Assembly: GCA_013336035.1 (NCBI GenBank) | Contig: JAAXUL010000483.1 | Coordinates: 1-6,343 of the forward strand | Direction of reading: 5' to 3' | Source of the DNA: Chloroflexales bacterium | GTDB taxonomy: Bacteria > Chloroflexota > Chloroflexia > Chloroflexales > Chloroflexaceae | Length of the DNA stretch: 6,343 bases | Translations under genes and position numbers: made by a program | Notes under the pieces: generated by a model | Told to the model about the DNA's origin: nothing | Databases searched by the model: none | The model's input: only the letters and a program-made list of their open reading frames with translations | Part shown: in pieces, positions 5,906 to 6,343 of the stretch | Layout: every line of letters starts with the position of its first letter | Numbering within the stretch: position 1 is the stretch's first letter

Positions 5906-5937
5906 AACAGGATCATACCCAACGCCACGCCCCATCG
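5706..5937. repeat. 12-bp inverted repeat bracketing the IS110 leader
   Basis: CGATGGGGCGTG at 5706-5717 recurs exactly inverted at 5926-5937 (CACGCCCCATCG), and similarity continues past the 12 bases (TCGTGGTGGG against GCGTTGGG). The first eight bases also occur at 4141-4148 near the other end of the element. A transcript entering from outside would contain both arms and could fold them together; one started at the element's own promoter would contain only the arm at 5706-5717. Confidence 0.65.
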
Positions 5938-5940
5938 CAA
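5912..5940 (-). promoter_or_regulatory. Sigma-70-like promoter for the IS110 leader and transposase
   Basis: On the - strand TTGCGA (5940-5935) is followed after exactly 17 bases by TATGAT (5917-5912), matching the consensus at 4/6 and 5/6. Transcription would start near 5905, giving a leader of about 240 bases before the transposase. The -35 overlaps the inverted repeat at 5926-5937, so joining of the element's ends could replace or strengthen it. Confidence 0.5.
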
Positions 5941-5971
5941 GTGGGGGGCTCGGCTCGCGCCGAGTGCCCAC
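5941..5971. repeat. Hairpin just outside the IS110 leader, GCGA loop on the - strand
   Basis: CTCGGC (5949-5954) and GCCGAG (5959-5964) pair around TCGC, which is GCGA, a GNRA tetraloop, on the - strand. Across a small internal loop GTGGG (5941-5945) pairs with CCCAC (5967-5971), giving 11 bp in all. It may be a terminator shielding the element from outside transcription, or part of the older DNA left by the IS1182-like element. Nothing recognisable lies in 5972-6007. Confidence 0.55.
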
Positions 5972-6007
5972 ATCGTAGCAATTTTCCCGGAAGATATTGT
6001 TGGCGAA

Positions 6008-6343
6008 TCAGGCCATTGCTGGCGCTAGACGGACAAAGAGCGACGGGCGCGCCTGGGACGGCGAGGTTTCGGCGAAGGCCGTGATGATGCACTTACAGTT
6101 GATCGCCATCGCGGTGAAGATGTGTTGGAGGCGCACCTTTGGGTGCCCCCGAAAGCGTGCCTGGCTGACTGCTGACCAGCGTGTCTGCACTGACGTACCC
6201 CCCATCCACGAGGTGCTCCGCTGGGAGGAGATCGCGCGCGGCCAGATTCGCGTGGATGGTCTCGAGCACCAGCGAATCGTGCTCCGTCGCCGGGGTGGTT
6301 TCAATATCGGTGATGAGATTGGGTGTGTCGGGGTCGCACGTCT
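6008..6343 (-). pseudogene. IS1182-like DDE transposase, internally deleted and cut by the window edge
   Basis: The - strand from the right edge reads NLITDIETTPATEHDS, then LVLETIHANLAARDLLPAEH, then LVDGGYVSADTLVSSQ. This is the middle of an IS1182-family DDE transposase, with the VDGGY segment holding a catalytic-core Asp. At about 6155-6170 the match jumps, in another frame, to ARFRGHPKVRLQHIFTAMAI and NCKCIITAF, the C-terminal helix of the same kind of protein, which ends at the TGA at 6008-6010. In intact members roughly 100-200 residues, including the last catalytic Glu, separate these parts. The upstream frame hits a stop at 6093-6095. It is therefore a deleted, frameshifted relic, and its N terminus lies outside the window. 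Family name from remembered motifs, moderately sure. Confidence 0.7.

Larger units (their letters stand above)
4141..5937 (-). mobile_element. IS110-family insertion sequence (borders tentative)
   Basis: It is built around one intact DEDD/serine transposase on the - strand, with about 270 gene-free bases on each side. The suggested borders are the 8-base inverted pair CGATGGGG (4141-4148) and CCCCATCG (5930-5937). This lies between two unrelated fragments, the Tn3 end at 4129 and the IS1182-like fragment at 6008. IS110-family elements lack classical terminal repeats and make no obvious target duplication, so the true ends may differ by tens of bases. The TTGACA at the right end, directed outward, fits the known habit of this family of assembling a promoter when the ends join in the circular intermediate. 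Confidence 0.5.

Noticed and set aside
5588..5971. 127-codon frame on the - strand across the IS110 leader
   Set aside because: It overlaps the true transposase start in another frame, has no family character, and its predicted start lies upstream of the likely promoter.

Overview
The window is GC-rich throughout. It carries a large AfsR/MalT-type LuxR regulator with an exact 40-residue TPR-like period, a fused Rieske protein, and a cluster of insertion-sequence debris. This mix, and the wording of the regulator and of the IS110 transposase, looks most like a Chloroflexota (filamentous, Roseiflexus/Kouleothrix/Ktedonobacter-like) chromosome. That placement is inference from remembered family resemblance, not a search.

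Left half (1-3883), chromosomal genes on the + strand. A signal-transduction ATPase/LuxR regulator enters from beyond the left edge and ends at 1879. A 195-base gap follows, holding a pair of mutually exclusive hairpins. Then comes a complete 602-residue protein: an N-terminal Rieske [2Fe-2S] ferredoxin-type domain fused to about 450 residues of uncharacterised helical sequence, in which a His-containing unit seems to occur three times. The regulator could control the Rieske gene because it lies directly upstream, but nothing in the sequence proves it.

Right half (3884-6343), mobile-element graveyard. Directly after the Rieske stop lies the last ~60 codons of a decayed Tn3-family transposase, followed by its terminal inverted repeat (4087-4129). 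Next is an apparently intact IS110-family element on the - strand: a 415-residue DEDD/serine transposase (4414-5661) with a long structured leader (to about 5937) and a long, hairpin-rich downstream region. The leader has its own promoter-like sequence and is the natural place to look for a bridge RNA. The right edge holds an internally deleted IS1182-like DDE transposase on the - strand, cut by the window end.

The most striking unexplained structure is at 4274-4336. A perfect 12-bp inverted repeat encloses three consecutive mini-hairpins, each closed by C-G and each with the same GCA triloop, a design known to be unusually stable in single-stranded DNA. Whether it belongs to the IS110 right end or is an independent dispersed repeat cannot be settled from one copy.
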